Assembly: GCA_032718865.1 (NCBI GenBank)
Contig: JALUTQ010000035.1
Location: forward strand, 682,001-746,000
Source: Tilletia caries
Taxonomy: Eukaryota; Basidiomycota; Exobasidiomycetes; Tilletiales; Tilletiaceae
Length of the DNA stretch: 64,000 nt
Direction: 5' to 3'
The translations under genes were made by a program, and so were the position numbers. Shown piece after piece: positions 1 to 12,635 of this stretch (position 1 is the first letter of the stretch; each line of letters opens with the position of its first letter). The notes under the pieces are model-generated. The model searched no databases. It was not told the DNA's origin and saw only the letters and a program-made list of their open reading frames with translations.

Positions 1-1683
1 GGTTGAGCATCGACGCGGGGACCACAACATCTTTTGCTTTAACCATGTCCTCAATCGAGGCATGGTCGACTTCTATCGCGGAATGGGCCTCAAAGCCGAT
101 GCCAATGATGGTGTTCTTCGTGCGTCCGCGGATAACCAGAGGAGTCCAAGGAGTCCGTTGCCGACGATCCCGTCGATGACTCGGATAACGAGCCGCTGTC
201 GGACGACGAAGGTGCCGCTGAGACCGAAATCACCTCTGCGGGCAACGGAATCGGAGGTGCCGAAGGAGAGAAGGGAGGGGCTGGAGACGATGCTGCGGTT
301 GTTCAGGCGGGAGGGGTTCGTGAAGGCGAACTGGAGCCAGACGATCCGGAAGCGGAGGAGGCCCTTGTGATGTTTGCGGACGTTCGCTGCAAGTTGGCGA
401 CGGTGGTTGAGGAAGACGAAGAAGACGGAGGGCCTGGAGAGGGCGGTAACGAAGGTAATGATGATGCCGAACAGGGGGATAAAGGCGAGGGCACCAAATC
501 GGGAGCGGCCGACGTCGAGGGCGAGGACGACGAAGATTTGGCCAATCCTCTGAACAAGATCGCCCGCGTCATCACCCAGATCTACAGCTCGTCCGATTCG
601 CTGCGAGAGTTTAAGAAGTGGATGTCCATGGCCTACCGCGATCATGACAACCCCAGGCTGGTCGACAAGGTTCCTCCCAAGCTGAATCAAACGAGATGGA
701 ACAGCCGTTACAAGCAGGTGCAGGCCGCACTCAAGATCCGAGAAGGCCTGTTGCTCTACAGCAAGAACTCCACTCGCCCCAAGGTCACCGCGATCGGCCT
801 GACGGAGCGCGACTTCGATATTGCTCAACAAATCCGGCTGGTATCGTCGTATGTGCACCGGCAAACATTGCTGTTCGAGCGGAATGCGAGCAACGCCTGC
901 TTGGTCTTACATCGGTTCGGCGAACTCGTTCACATCCTCTCGGTCGAGATCGAGGAGGCTGGTAGCAAGAACGGCGACGTTGCTGCGGAACTGAAGACTG
1001 GGTTGATGCAGATGCGGACCAAGATCAAACGTTACCAGGAGGCGGCCGTTCAGAACAAGACGCTGCTTCTCGCTGGCGTCCTCCACCCGCGATACCGCCT
1101 CGACCCTTTCGAAGCCGACTACCCGGACAAAGTGGAACGCGTCAAGACATTGCTCAATGAAGAGGTGCGAGCACTCTCTGACAGCCCATCTGGTCCGTCC
1201 GAGTCCGCCGTTCCAGGTTCCTCCAAGCATAAGTCTGTTCTTCCGAAAAAGTGGAGGCGCGAGCTGCCGAATGCCAGCTCAGCGGCGACCATCCGGGCCG
1301 AGCAGACGGAGGTAGACGCCTACCTTGCGAATCGGAACCCTTATCGACTAGCCGAGAAGGGGTCAAAGGTCCCTGGTGATACGGTGCTGGGTTGGTGGAA
1401 ATCACACGAGGCTCTTTACCCAACTCTCGCCAAGCTTGCTCGTAGGGTCCTCTCTGCACCCGGATCGACTTCCGAGGTTGAGCGCGTCTTCTCGCGTGCT
1501 GGACGTTACGTGTCAGGACGCCGTCCGCTGGGTCCGACAGCTTTGGAACAGCTCGTCGTCACCAGTCAGCTTCTTGCCAGAGGCTTCACCGCCTCCTTGA
1601 CCGCTGCTACTCCCGCTGCGACTCCCAGCCAACCTGAGCGCGTCGGCAAGGCACTCCGAGGAGCCAAGCAGCCTCGCAAGTAA
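1..1683 (+). pseudogene. hAT-superfamily transposase, 5' part outside the window, one frame break
   Basis: The C-terminal 438 codons from 367 are open and carry hAT hallmarks: a TRWNS motif near 690 and the C-terminal dimerisation block (TLAKLARRVLSAPGSTSEVE followed by RVFSRAG) around residues 355-390. Upstream, 2-130 reads in another frame and gives a typical hAT core stretch (CFNHVLNRG). The two frames meet at about 130-136, where a TAA lies in the downstream frame, so a one-base frameshift or a small unrecognised intron separates them. The acidic linker (many D and E) between about 140 and 550 is common in fungal hAT proteins. The gene starts before the window. Normally such a protein cuts and pastes its element through terminal repeats with 8-bp target duplication. 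I could not identify its own terminal repeats. hAT identity is confident; activity is doubtful because of the frame break. Confidence 0.85.
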
Positions 1684-1724
1684 TCTCAGTGGGGTTTTAC
1701 ACTGCATCGATTCTAGAAGAGACC

Positions 1725-1935
1725 AAAAAAGTGGCTATCAGTAGCTAGTAGTTACTTGTAGCCGCAACCAGTAACTCCCAGTTCCGAAATAGTAGCTGTC
1801 GAGCCGCAAATAGTGACTGATTCCAAGCGGAGTTATCAATGTAAGGTCCGAAATAGTGGCTAGATAGCTACAGGTAGTGACTGGGAGTGACTACGAAGCT
1901 ACAAGTAGTGACAAGGAGTAGCTACCAGTCGCTAA
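1725..1935. repeat. B-type motif array (agtagct/agtgact)
   Basis: A dense run of short units such as gtagctactag and agtgactgg in both orientations. The same vocabulary fills the B-family MITEs (13377-14712, 48222-48842), but no B-type end (CAAGGCTCGG) is visible here, so it is a decayed or related fragment. Confidence 0.5.
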
Positions 1936-2079
1936 TGGGGCATACTTTACAGATTTATGGGTCAAATATCGCCTGTATCGACGCTGATGCAGGCGACTAC
2001 ATCAAGAGGATGTCATGAGGCATGACGTGGCACTGAACGTGGCGCCATGTACGTCGCCGATGCGGTTTCGACAGAAAAG

Positions 2080-2131
2080 GGTTCTGAGAGGGTTCCGAGA
2101 GGGTTCTGAGAGGGTTCCGCAGGGGTTCTGG
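2080..2131 (+). repeat. 11-bp tandem repeat upstream of the H3 gene
   Basis: Four to five copies of ggttcYgagag (ggttctgagag at 2080-2090, then 2091, 2102, 2113 and a partial copy at 2124). It lies about 120 bp upstream of the TATA box of the H3 variant gene. A regulatory role is possible but unproven. Confidence 0.7.
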
Positions 2132-2253
2132 CGCAGATTGCGGCGGGGTTAGTCTGGGAAGGGTACTGGGAGGGTTGCGCAGAGGTTATGTGGGGGTTCT
2201 GGCAGCGTGCTACAAGGCCGAGCGCCGCCTGCCATTCCAGTTGGGAGGAAGGG

Positions 2254-2262
2254 TTATAAAAG
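2254..2262 (+). promoter_or_regulatory. TATA box of H3 variant gene
   Basis: TTATAAAAG lies about 145 bp upstream of the H3 start codon and is followed by a pyrimidine-rich stretch (2280-2340), the usual fungal promoter and leader arrangement. Confidence 0.65.
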
Positions 2263-2405
2263 CAGGCCGGACTCCCTGACTTCTTCCTCCCCTCCCCATC
2301 TCCTCATCCTTCGATCCCTTCTATCTCCTTCGCATTTTGCAGTCCTCGCATCTACCACCTACTTCTCTCCATCCTTCACCCCAAAGCCGCTCTTCCGACA
2401 TTACC

Positions 2406-2978
<573 letters not shown>

Positions 2979-3207
2979 CCGGCACCAACCGCGTTACCCC
3001 AAGACTCAGACAGCGCCATCGGTTATCGTCTATGCTCGATGTAACCCCACCACTCTGCTACCGCTTCTCACCGTTTGACAATGCCATGCTCTGTTGATTG
3101 TGTTGAACTTGAATGCGCCCCTTGTCTGACGTGATTGACGTCTGACGAAGGATGGAAGGGGTGGAACCGATGGCCGAGGCATTGATATGAGCGCTGTGGG
3201 CGACGCA

Positions 3208-3858
3208 TCAACTCGGAGAAGGGCAGTTGGTGGCAGTATGGCGAGTCATGACGTACGTCACTCCGGGATCCACCGTGCGAACGGCATCGCATCCTGTTCG
3301 TCGGCACCGCCAAATCTCCTTGATCTGTTTTCCGTCCTTGTCCAACTTTGCCCGTTTGCTGCCTTTCGTCCTCTTGATCCCCGCTGGAGGTGTATCGGGG
3401 TCGTAGACGACCACGTCTTCAAGGTGCCACTGCGTCATTCGACCAGTGGCTGTACCCTTGAGTGCCCGTCGCGCCGCTGGGCTCCGCGCATCTTGAAGGG
3501 TGAGGTGGGCGGCGTGCAGAGGTAGGTCCAGGCTGGGAACGGTGGTCGTAGTGGCTGACTGCCCAGGAGGAGGTGCGGCGACGTCCTCTTCGTCCGAGGA
3601 GTCGTTCGGTACGCCTCCAACTGCTCCTCCTTCACCGCTGTATGGCGTGGTAAGGTTGCCTGTGTTAGAACGCACTTCTTCGGGTCCTGTGATCGCTGTC
3701 GCGCCAGGGTTGACGACGGGGGGAAGAGACAAGCTCAACAAGCTCGGCGGACCGGTTGCGCTAACGGTATGAGTACCCGCAGCATCCTCGTCGTCGGAAG
3801 GTACCTCCAGACGAAGTCGACCTTGTGATAGGACCACACCGAGTTCTCCTCCTTCCAC
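3208..3858 (-). pseudogene. BED-like zinc-finger fragment, probably from a transposase N-terminus
   Basis: A 216-codon frame open on the minus strand. The first two thirds are Ser/Thr/Pro and acidic low complexity. The end reads EIWRCRRTGCDAVRTVDPGV and then TRHTATNC, that is W-x-C-x4-C then H-x4-C, a BED-finger-like arrangement. It resembles the N-terminal finger of the hAT at 37586-37885 (IREMWICLFC). No catalytic part follows downstream on this strand, and no ATG begins the frame (it begins at a GTG), so it is most likely a stranded exon. Another short frame overlaps at 3735-4106. It could instead be a host BED protein; I see nothing to decide. Confidence 0.35.
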
Positions 3859-4149
3859 TCGCGAATAAACCCGGCCCCCTTGCGTGAGGGTGTCCGTCCA
3901 GCCCCCTTCGTTGCGAACAACTCAGACGACTCGTTGATCTCGTGGAACGCGCCCAGCCATCGATGCGGTGCGCGGACTGTTGAAGGCGTGTTGTTTAAAC
4001 AGAGAAGCGTGTTTATCGACGACTGCGTGTGTATGGATGACTTTGCTTCGATGAGTGTAGACGTTGATGGACGTATGGACGTTGGGAACGACGAGAAGAG
4101 TCCCATCTGTTGTGGTGTTTTGCTGGAATCAATTACATAATCTTTGCAC

Positions 4150-4400
4150 TTCTCAGGGTGCGAACTAGCGACTACTAGGCACTGTCTGTAGCTACTAGTG
4201 GCTATGATAGCGACTAGTTGTGACTACCTGTGACTAGAAGCAACTATATCACCAACCTAATGCTAGTAGTGACGAGAAGTTTCGCGGGTTCCGTGAAGCT
4301 TGCAAGCTACTACTAGTCACACTCAGTAGCTGTATGCCACTAATTCACACCGTTTAGCCACTACAAGTCGCAGTCAATGGCTGTATCGAACAGACCAGCT
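4150..4400. repeat. B-type motif array
   Basis: Iterated gtagctactag, agtgactag and similar units in both orientations between the kinase gene and the BED fragment. Its left side begins cagggtgcgaactagcg near 4154, which could be a hAT-like end, but I find no matching inverted end. Confidence 0.4.
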
Positions 4401-4430
4401 CAAGTTCTATGCTTCGAAGGTATGCCTCTG

Positions 4431-5732
4431 TTATACAATACTGCCAACAGCTGGACGCACACCGAAAACGGCCGGTTTAGGGTCCCGCTGGAATGCAGGA
4501 TGGGCCCGAAGCAGATGCTTCGCTCGCGGCCTAAGCTCTGGATCGACTTCTAGGCACTTATCAACGAGCTTGAGAAGGTCTCCAGCATGGTCGAAGACAC
4601 ACCGCAGGTCTTGCGGGATACGCCGAGGACGTGGTTGGAACCGTATCCGGCCTTTCTTGGCGAGGAGCATCGGCTCGTCTCCCACGACATCGTCGCCATG
4701 CCAGACACCGGGGTTGTTATCCGCGCCGGGCCATACCTCTCCAGGTCCACACCCTAGGTATTCCAGCATGTGTTGGAAGCAAGGCAGAGGTTGCCACGCC
4801 GACTGGCTCCATGGTACTGAACCCAACATTTCTGCCAGTACAACGCCTGCCGAGAATACGTCAACGGCCGAGGTGAAGGTGGGTGTACGAAAGAACACCT
4901 CAGGAGGACGATACGACATCGTGACAACGGACCTCTGACCACCTGCTGGACCCGCCCGGCGCGCCAGACCAAAGTCCGTGATCCTCAGGCGATGATCGGC
5001 ATTCAAAAGGATGTTCTCTGGTTTGATGTCCAGATGCACGTACTTCTAGTGGCGAAGACGTTCACGAAGTTGTGTGCGATCAGTATGAAGAGGATCGGAA
5101 ACCAGGTTACAAGACGTAGTGATACTCACTTGTTCGTGGAGGTATGCCAACCCCTCCAGGAGCTGGCGCATATACAGCTTGATGAGAGGGACGTTGAGAG
5201 ATCCGCGGCCACGCAGATTGATGACCGCCCGTAGATCTTGCTGAGCCAATCCGAAGACGAGACCGATTCCGATGCCGTCGTACACTACCGCATGCAAGTA
5301 CATGATGCTCTTGTGTTGCAGTCGTTTCAGCGCGCTGATCTCCCGTAGCGTCGAATTCGGAGGCCGTCTGGCTTCCTCGCATTTCGACCACTTGACAGCG
5401 ACGACCTGTTGAGTGAGGCGATCCCGGCATCTGTACACTTGCCCATGTACGCCGGCGCCGATGCGATCGCCCTGCTCGTATCGACCGAAGCTTTGGTAGT
5501 AGGGCGGTGGGTCGAAGGGTTGATAAAGTGGGCCGTAGTTATTGGCCACAGCGGGGGAGCAGATGCTGATGGGAAGCCAAGACGGCTGCGCGACCCAGTG
5601 AGGTGGGGACCCTATCATCCGCGAGGGAGGAGAAACGCCAACTTCGACCATCACGCGGAGAGTCGCCCCGTCGGAACCTGTGGACTCGGTAACCCCCAGG
5701 CTCGCCAATCGCCGCCTCGGTCGTGTCTGCAT
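4431..5732 (-). CDS. Protein kinase, CMGC/CDK-like, one intron
   Basis: Exons 5130-5732 and 4431-5045 are joined across an 84-nt intron (GTGAGT..CTAG, 5046-5129), giving about 405 residues. Kinase landmarks in order: glycine loop GAGVHGQVYRC (about residue 90), VAVKWSK with the ATP Lys, REISALKRLQH (helix C Glu), catalytic loop HLDIKPENILLN (His-Leu-Asp instead of His-Arg-Asp), ITDFGLARR (DFG), and the activation segment YRPPEVFF, which with DVFSAGVVLAEML is typical of CDK/MAPK relatives. All catalytic residues are present, so a Ser/Thr kinase is likely functional. The HLD loop and PPE instead of APE mark it as divergent. The ATG at 5732 opens the frame, but a longer 5' exon is possible. No recognisable partner gene lies next to it. 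It could be a host gene or one carried in with transposons. Confidence 0.8.
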
Positions 5733-5829
5733 CCATCACGTCCATCTGACCACTCAATTCGTGGATAGCAGCGAGCTCCGTCGATGACGGAGGGGAGATA
5801 ACCCGACCCACCCCTCCTTCGGAAGGATC

Positions 5830-6553
5830 TCAAAGCTCTTCAGCTAGAACATACCCTTTACGAAAAGCGGCGGCTAACGCGACCTTCATCCAGGCCTCCC
5901 GCTTCCGAAGCGCAACGAGGTCGGTGGACGTGTCGATGTTCGCCCGTTCCGAGGATGCATCGCAGCCCGCCGCGGTGGCCAGGGTTGGGACTACAGTTAA
6001 GTCGTCCGCAATCTCCGGGGTTACCGTCGCAGCCGCATTCGACGGGCCAGCCTCGAACGTTGCCTTGGGAGGTTGGTCGGAACGAGTCGGACCAGCGGCT
6101 TCGGGGAGGCAGGAACGACGGACGGAGGGGGAGACGGTCGGGGGGGCAGGCGGGGTTAGGAACACGTCTGGCGCGGAAGAGTTGTCGAAATCGTAACCGC
6201 AATCCGGTTGCGAAGGGGAAACCGGATCGGATGGATCTGCGTCGTGATCCATGAGGTCGTAAAAAGGAGTTGGGTCTTGGCGAGTCGCGGCGGGAGAGCA
6301 CGGCTAAGGGAAGTATGGGAAACATGACTCGTCCGTACAGGATACCATCGAAAATCGACCGTCGGACGGTGGCCAAAGGAAATCCGGTGTCCGACGATAG
6401 GAGAAGCTCAGCTAGCTCCGTAACGGCGAGAAGAGCAAGACGCCGAGCGCGTTCGGGATCCGTACTGTCGAGGGTGAGGAGTTCTTGACATGCGGCCTGC
6501 GCCAGACATTCTTCTCCCATCGGTCCGTACGGACCAGCCCCTCTGACGTCCAC
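5830..6553 (-). CDS. Hypothetical protein, two frames
   Basis: Two consecutive open stretches look coding. 6290-6553 gives a helical segment (ECLAQAACQELLTLDSTD, then ERARRLALLAVTELAELL, then SIFDGILYGRV). 5830-6252 starts MDHDADPSDPVSPSQ and ends KVALAAAFRKGYVLAEEL before its stop. They are in different frames, so an intron near 6255-6330 or a frameshift must join them. I recognise no family. It lies just upstream of the kinase gene on the same strand and could be a separate gene or part of the same transcription unit. Confidence 0.3.
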
Positions 6554-6670
6554 CGGGAGCTGGAGAAGGTCGACATCGCGGTAGGCGGCCCATAGCGAGG
6601 CAATACACCGCGGGGCGGGGGAATCTGTACGAGCTGAACTCGCGTACTAGTAATATGGAAAACTAGTGAA

Positions 6671-7344
6671 CTACTAACCTGGGGCTTGTAGTAGGCGCTG
6701 GGACCTTAAGGCACTTGGGCCTGGAAGTGCTGGGACTTCTGAGAAGAGAAAGCAGAGTGAAGTTGATTGCGGAAAGGAGTCAGGGAATTTACAGAGAGGT
6801 GGCGACATTATATAGGAGAGGAGCTGCTTGTTAGCAGTAGGTGTGGGAGGTATGCGAGGAAGAGAGGCCGAGAGTGAGAGAGGGCGACGAGTCATTGCGC
6901 AATGATTGGTGCAGGAAAATGAGAAGAGGAACTCGGCCGAGAGAGAAGGATCGGAGTGGAACGGAGCGAGAGCGGAGTGAATCGGAAAGGGAAAGGAAAA
7001 GGACGGAAGACAAACCATGTGCGCCATGCCACGTGGATACCATACCAGCACAGAATCTGGTATTGAGAACAGTCGGGCTTGGATGTCGTCGAAATCGTAG
7101 GATTGATCAGGCCAGCATTGTTTCTGTCCGTACGCGCGAATAACTTTGATGTTCTGAGCCGAGAGCGCACAGTATGGCTCCTTGGACAGCTCGCGGTAGG
7201 ACACCATCACGTTCTTCGGTGCGACGATGTGGTGGAGCGGTGCTGGAAGACATCAGAATGAGCCATCCATGGAAGGGAGGTAGTGGATGCAAGGTGGGAG
7301 CGCCTGCGCATGAGATGAGGGATTGATTGAGGCAGGGCGGCGGC
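6671..7344. other. No confident gene
   Basis: Minus-strand frames exist (for example 7210-7020, containing SYRELSKEPYCALSAQN) but end in low-complexity sequence and match nothing I know. They may be a stranded exon. Confidence 0.3.
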
Positions 7345-7728
7345 AGTACTGAGAAAGCGACTCCTAGCCACAGCCAGCGAACTAGAGCTACTCGGATCGA
7401 CTAGCAGTCGCTCGTCAGTTGATGAGGCTAGTGGCTAGGTAAGATAGCTACTACTAGTGGCAAGGAGTGACTCCCAGCTACTAGGCAGCTACTGGGTAGC
7501 CACTATCTAGTAGCTATCTCGGCCTGCCCAAGTGAACTGCGCGTCCGCCGCATAAAGGCATAACTATCATAACTATTAGTCACTCCGCGCCGATCTGAGA
7601 TAGTTATAGCCACTATTTTTTCTAGGCGGCTCCGCCGCCCAAAGTATAGTCAAGTTATCACTATTAGTTATAACTATATAGTTATCATAGTTACATAGTG
7701 AAGATAGTTGCCGAGCCTTGCTCGACCA
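7345..7728. mobile_element. B-family MITE (B1), one end missing, truncating a Gypsy element
   Basis: The right part is nearly identical to the B2 and B3 copies: the ggcggctccgccgcccaaag core, the tatagtcaagttatcac stretch, and the terminal TTGCCGAGCCTTG at 7716-7728. The left part is a B-type motif array, and no CAAGGCTCGG end is seen. The Gypsy RNase H coding sequence stops exactly at its right end, so B1 or a later deletion removed the rest of the retroelement. Confidence 0.7.
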
Positions 7729-10700
7729 TAATCCTTACATGTCAGCTCGTTGGACTTGATCGACCACAGCCACAATAGTGCCTTGTGGTCTGTCCTAACC
7801 TCCAGCTCTGATCCGTCAAGGTACTGTTTCAGCTTCCCGATACACCAACGCAGCGCCACCAGCTCCAGATGCGTGGCCGGGAGCTTGCTCTCGCCTTCCT
7901 TCGTTTGCCTGGACAGGAAGATGACCGGGTGCTCGTGACCATCATCGTCCGTCTGTGCGAGAACGGCCCCAAATCCCGCAGACGAGGCATCGACCGATAG
8001 AATGAAAGGACGGCCATAGTCCGGCCGGCGGAGAACCGGTGCGGCTACGAGCGCCCCCTTCAGATCGTCAAAGGCAGCCGCCGCCGCCGCCGACCAGAAG
8101 AAAGGCGCCGACGGATCGTCTTGGCGGCTAAGGTCTGCCAAAGGTCGGGCGCGGCGGGCAAAGTCGGGAATGAAGCGACGATACCAACCCGCCATAGCGT
8201 AGAAACGTTTCACCTCTGTCCGTGAGCGTGGGGCGGGGAACTCGGTTACCGCTCTGGTCTTCTCGACGTCTGTTCTGAGGCCCAAATATGTCACTTTGTA
8301 CCCCAGCAATGCAATGCTAGAGAAGGCAAAGAAACATTTGCTCGGGCTCATCGTCAACCCCGCCTGCTCAATGGCCGTGAGCACGGTACGGATATGGTCG
8401 ACGTGCTCCTCGAACGTCATCGAGTAGATGACAATGTCGTCCAGATAGGCGAGCGCGAACTTCCATCGGGTGGGTCCTAGAACGCGATCGATCACCCGCT
8501 GGAAGAAGCTAGGCGCTCCCTTCAATCCGAACGGCATGCGCCCGTACCTTCGAAGACCCCTAAACGTCACAAAGCCCGTAAGATCACGGCTCTCGGCGAC
8601 GATACCGATCTGATGATACCCCTTGTTCATATCCACCGTCGAGAACCACCGAGCCGGTCCCAACGCGTCGAAGACATCGTCGTTGGTGGGCATTGGATAA
8701 ACATCGTCGACGGTAACCTTGTTCAGAGGTCGATAATCGTTGCAGAACCGGATCTTACCACGCTGACGAACCAGAACCACCCCGAAAGCGAACGATCCCG
8801 AAGCTGGCTCGGAGATTCCCAGTTTATCGTGCTCGTTCAGGGTCTCGTCTATGGCCTTTCTCTGCTCCGGGCTGGTCCGTCTAGGCGCCTCGGCGTGAGT
8901 CCAGGAGGCGAACTCGGGCTTGAGCTTGATGGACATCTCGCCCCCGTTGTACAGCCCGATGGGGCGAGAGGGCGTCGGCCAAACTGCGCGCTGAGAAAGA
9001 ACTTGAGCGAGCCGCTCTCGTTGCACCGCAGAGAGGGATCCTGACACCGCAACCTTCTGAACCGTCGAGCGGGGCGATGGAATATCAACCTCCGGCAGAA
9101 CGTCGTCCGTGTCCGGGTCGTCTCCGAACTGGAGCCGCCGGTCGGAAGGGCCGAGTCGGATGGCGCGTGATGCTGCGGCAAGTCCTTCGTCTCCAGCCTC
9201 TCGTGTCCAGGCCCTGAACTTTTCCACCACCCCCCAGTCCGCGACTCTGCGGCGGATCTCCTCCGCGTGCAAACGTTCGATGGTTCCGTGGACGGCCGCC
9301 AGAGTCATGGCTTCCTGAGGGCTGGCTGCCGTCCCCAGCACCGCATCAATCGCCTGCAGCTCGCCCAGAGCCTCATTAGCCAGCAGTTGAACTGGACGAT
9401 CGCTCGCGTTGATGAAGAGGACCCCACGAGTCAGTGGACCGACCAGACCCTTTCCAGCCGCGATCCACTGTTCCGGTAGGTCGTCGTGCTGGAAAAGGTA
9501 CGGCAATAGAGTCGCTTCCTGCTTGGGCGGGCAGACCGGGATGAGAGCGCTCGAGTGGGCCGGGATAGTGGTGGGCGTGGACACGCGAAGAAGGCGGGCG
9601 GCCGGGTCGACACCCTTACCATTCTTGAGGGGAATCTTGACGGTATCATCGTCCGCCAATGTCACCACCCGATCTCGCAGATTGACCACAAATCCAAAAT
9701 GCGCGAGGTTGTCCGCTCCCAACAACCAGCCATCGGCACACTCTGAGACCACATGAAATTCCGCTTCTCTTGACACTCGGTCCCCGTTGACCGCCTGGAA
9801 GTGCAGAGGCAATCGCACAACTCCTGTCGGCTTCTGCGCCGTACCTCCCGCGTATCCTTGGATCTCTACCCTAGCTGGGGCTAGAACCGCCGCGCCCGGC
9901 GAGACAGCAGCGAGAGTCGACGACGAGATCGTGGACAGATCCGCTCCCGAGTCGGGGCAGATGTCGTAGCGCGTCGTTGAGCCGTCCACCCAGACCGCAA
10001 GCGTTCCGGCCTGAGTGATCCGAAAACGAGAGCCCGGCAGATCCGATGTGAGGCCTCGGACGAAGGCCTGGTCGTCGTCGGGGGCGGCTGAGAGATCGGG
10101 TCCGTCGGCGACCAAGTTGATGCGACGTGCTATCGCCACGGCGCCCACCCCGTCCTCGTCGTCGCTCTCCCCACTGGCCTCCTCTCCACTGCTGAGCTCG
10201 ACGGCCTCGCCGGCGACAGCGCGACGTGCCGCGAGTCGCTCGTCTCGTCGAACACCGCGTGCCGAATCCGGATTGGAAGGGCAATCCCGGGCAAAGTGGC
10301 CGACCGTCTGACACAAGTAGCACCGCCCCAAGGCTCGATCCTTCGCTCTCGCCTTCTTCTTCTCGTTGTCTGGTTGTGACCGAGCGACAGTCGGGACCGC
10401 CCGGGAGGTGAACCTGGGAGCGACTTCCGCTCTGGGCGTCTGTCGTGAGATCGAGCTGCGCATAAGAGCTTGTCTCTCCGCGTGCGCATTTTGAACAGTG
10501 TCCTCCTTTTCGACCATCGCAGACCGATAGTCGGACCACGACTGAGCTGAAGCCTTGACATTGTCGGTCTCGAGCTTCCACTCCGCCGGGAGACCCTGAT
10601 GAACGTAGAAAATGAGATCCATGATGCTGATCCGTCCCACTACGTCTCGAATCTCATTACGATCCTCGTCCAACAGACCCCTTTCCAGTGCGTTTGCCAC

Positions 10701-11933
10701 TTGCCACTGCCCAACCAGACTGTACTTCTCGTGCAGGTAGGCCGACATATTCTCTTTGTCTGGCTCAAATTGCGCGCATCCAGATCCATATGGGCCTTCG
10801 TTGCCGACGGATTGAACTCCTGTAGGAATGCCTTTCTCCACTGCGACCATGTGGTGGGAAATGGGAATGGGCTGGATGGACGAGATCCAGGTTTCCGCTC
10901 TGCCTTGCATGCAGCTCATGAGGACAGGGAGAGTGTCCGCCTTCCCGTATCGGGAGACCACGGTGAAGTGCTCGAGCTTCTGCCACCACAGGTATGCCTT
11001 CGTCCTTTGATCATCCGGATCGAAGTGTCCAATGTCCTTCGACCTTGGATAATCGTTCCGTCGGAAGGACTGCGGAATATCCGGCTGTGCTGTGGCGCTT
11101 GCTGCGCCCGCGGGAAGCTGTCGAGCCTGACCGTACTGTGGCTGCAGATGCGGCAAGTTTCGGCCGGGCTGGGTGTTTGTGGCCTGTCCTGCCAAAAATC
11201 CTCCGTCTTGCCTTTGCGGGGGGAAAGGACCGGGATACTGGACGAAGCCTGACCCCGCGGGGGGCTGTTGGAAGGGAACAGACTGGCCGAACGTGAAGGG
11301 AGTGATGGCGGAGGGTCTAGACGCCCTCTGGTAAGGATCTGCGAGCCTCGGTCCGGCGTTGCCAAGGAGAAAGGGGGCCGGGCCCGCTGCTGGGTACTGA
11401 TGCTGGTGGAACTGCGCCAGCTGCTGGGGTTGAGGGACGAACTGAAGCTGAGGCGCTGGGTTCGGGCCCGCCATAGGCGGCCTCGGCTGCGCCAGCGAAG
11501 CGTCTCCCGCGCTCTCCAAGTTACGGAAACGCTCCAACATCTTGCGACGGTTGGACGAGATCAGCTCAGTGAGCGTTCCCAACTGGGCCTGGATCTGGCT
11601 CAAAGCCCCATTGGCGGCCGATCCTGCTTGCGAAACAGAGTCCATCGGCTGCGGCCCTTGATCGTCCGTCCGAAGCTGATTGATGGTCCTCCGCCGGGCT
11701 CTTCTTTGCTCTTCGTGCGACCGCCTGGCTGCTTGGAGCGCTGCCTCTCTCCGTTGCAGGTCCTCCGCTGCGGCCAAATCCTCGACTTCGAGGGCCTCAA
11801 TGTGCTGGAGGCGCGAAGCGTCGGGGTCGTCGGATTGCTGGGCCGGACTGCGCTCTCCGGCACCGGCAGTGTCAGGAAGCATCCTCGACTGCTCCTGTGA
11901 CTCGTCTGCGACGTACGCACGCTGAGGGTCCAT
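7729..11933 (-). pseudogene. Ty3/Gypsy gag-pol polyprotein, 3'-truncated before integrase
   Basis: One open frame of about 1400 codons from ATG 11933. Order: N-terminal coiled-coil-like charged region (residues 40-150), Gln/Pro-rich stretch, gag core, CCHC knuckle RCYLCQTVGHFARDCPSN (about 545), aspartic protease DSGAD (about 660), reverse transcriptase with FCNDYRPLNKV, MPFGLKGAPSFFQ and the catalytic YLDD (about 1160), then RNase H with VDASS, HLELVALR and TDHKAL (1310-1385). Gag and pol are fused in one frame without a shift. The frame runs into B1 at 7729, so the end of RNase H and all of the integrase are missing. There are no internal stops, so the copy was young when truncated. It cannot transpose alone. 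Confidence 0.93.
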
Positions 11934-12145
11934 ACTCTATGGGACCAGACGAAGTTTTCTTGAGTAATGCCCTCACGAATGAGCGGGAGGGAGATGACGT
12001 ATGTAGTTTATCGTCCCCCTATCCCGCAGCGCCCAGCACTGATACGTCCCGGGTAGAGAGACTATTTGGTGCTTACCCGTTAACCTTCTCGCGAATGGTG
12101 GAAGGATTTGCCTGCGTGCGAAGCGCCGCGCTTGCTCGATCGGCT

Positions 12146-12159
12146 GGGCGGAGCTACCA
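12146..12159 (-). other. Probable primer-binding site of the Gypsy element
   Basis: On the minus strand TGGTAGCTCCGCCC begins two bases after the proposed LTR end. TGG matches the CCA end of a tRNA. The tRNA species was not determined. Confidence 0.4.
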
Positions 12160-12161
12160 AA

Positions 12162-12479
12162 TGTGATGAGCTGTGAAGCGTCAATCACGAGCTGAACCAG
12201 AACCGCGAACGAAGAACGAAAAGGAGTCAAGGAGAGTCTGAGAGAGAGGAGATGCTGTGTGTGTGTACTTGATATTCTGAGGGGCTAGAGAGGGGAATGA
12301 GCGTGGGTCGTTCCCATCTTACATACACTGAGGGAAATGAGAAGATGGAACGCAACTACCGTGTAAGGACAGTGAAGGCGCGACGTACGGATACGTCGCG
12401 ACTGAGTCTGGAACATCGAATCGAACCGAATCAGGAAAATGAACGTTACCAATGCAGGGCCCTCAGGCGGCTCCTTACA
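12162..12479 (-). repeat. Probable 5' LTR of the Gypsy element
   Basis: On the minus strand it opens TGTAAGGAGCC and closes ATCACA (TGT..ACA), followed by the primer site and then, about 230 bp on, the gag ATG. The second LTR is lost, so the ends cannot be confirmed by comparison. Confidence 0.4.
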
Positions 12480-12635
12480 GCATGTGGGCTGTGAGCGAAA
12501 GGGTGCTTTGTAAGCATATGATTACTCGGCCGTAAAAATGCGTGTCTCCGCCGAAATTTGGGGTATGGAACAACTATCAGATCTGAACCGGAGGTTCAGA
12601 AAAAAGCCAAGACTATTTTGTTTAGGAGATATGTA

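Noticed and set aside
367..575. Minus-strand open frames opposite the hAT acidic linker
   Set aside because: They are antisense by-products of GAG/GAC-rich codons on the coding strand.
7079..7261. Short plus-strand frame near 7.1 kb as a gene
   Set aside because: No motif, no promoter, and overlapping frames on both strands are equally open.
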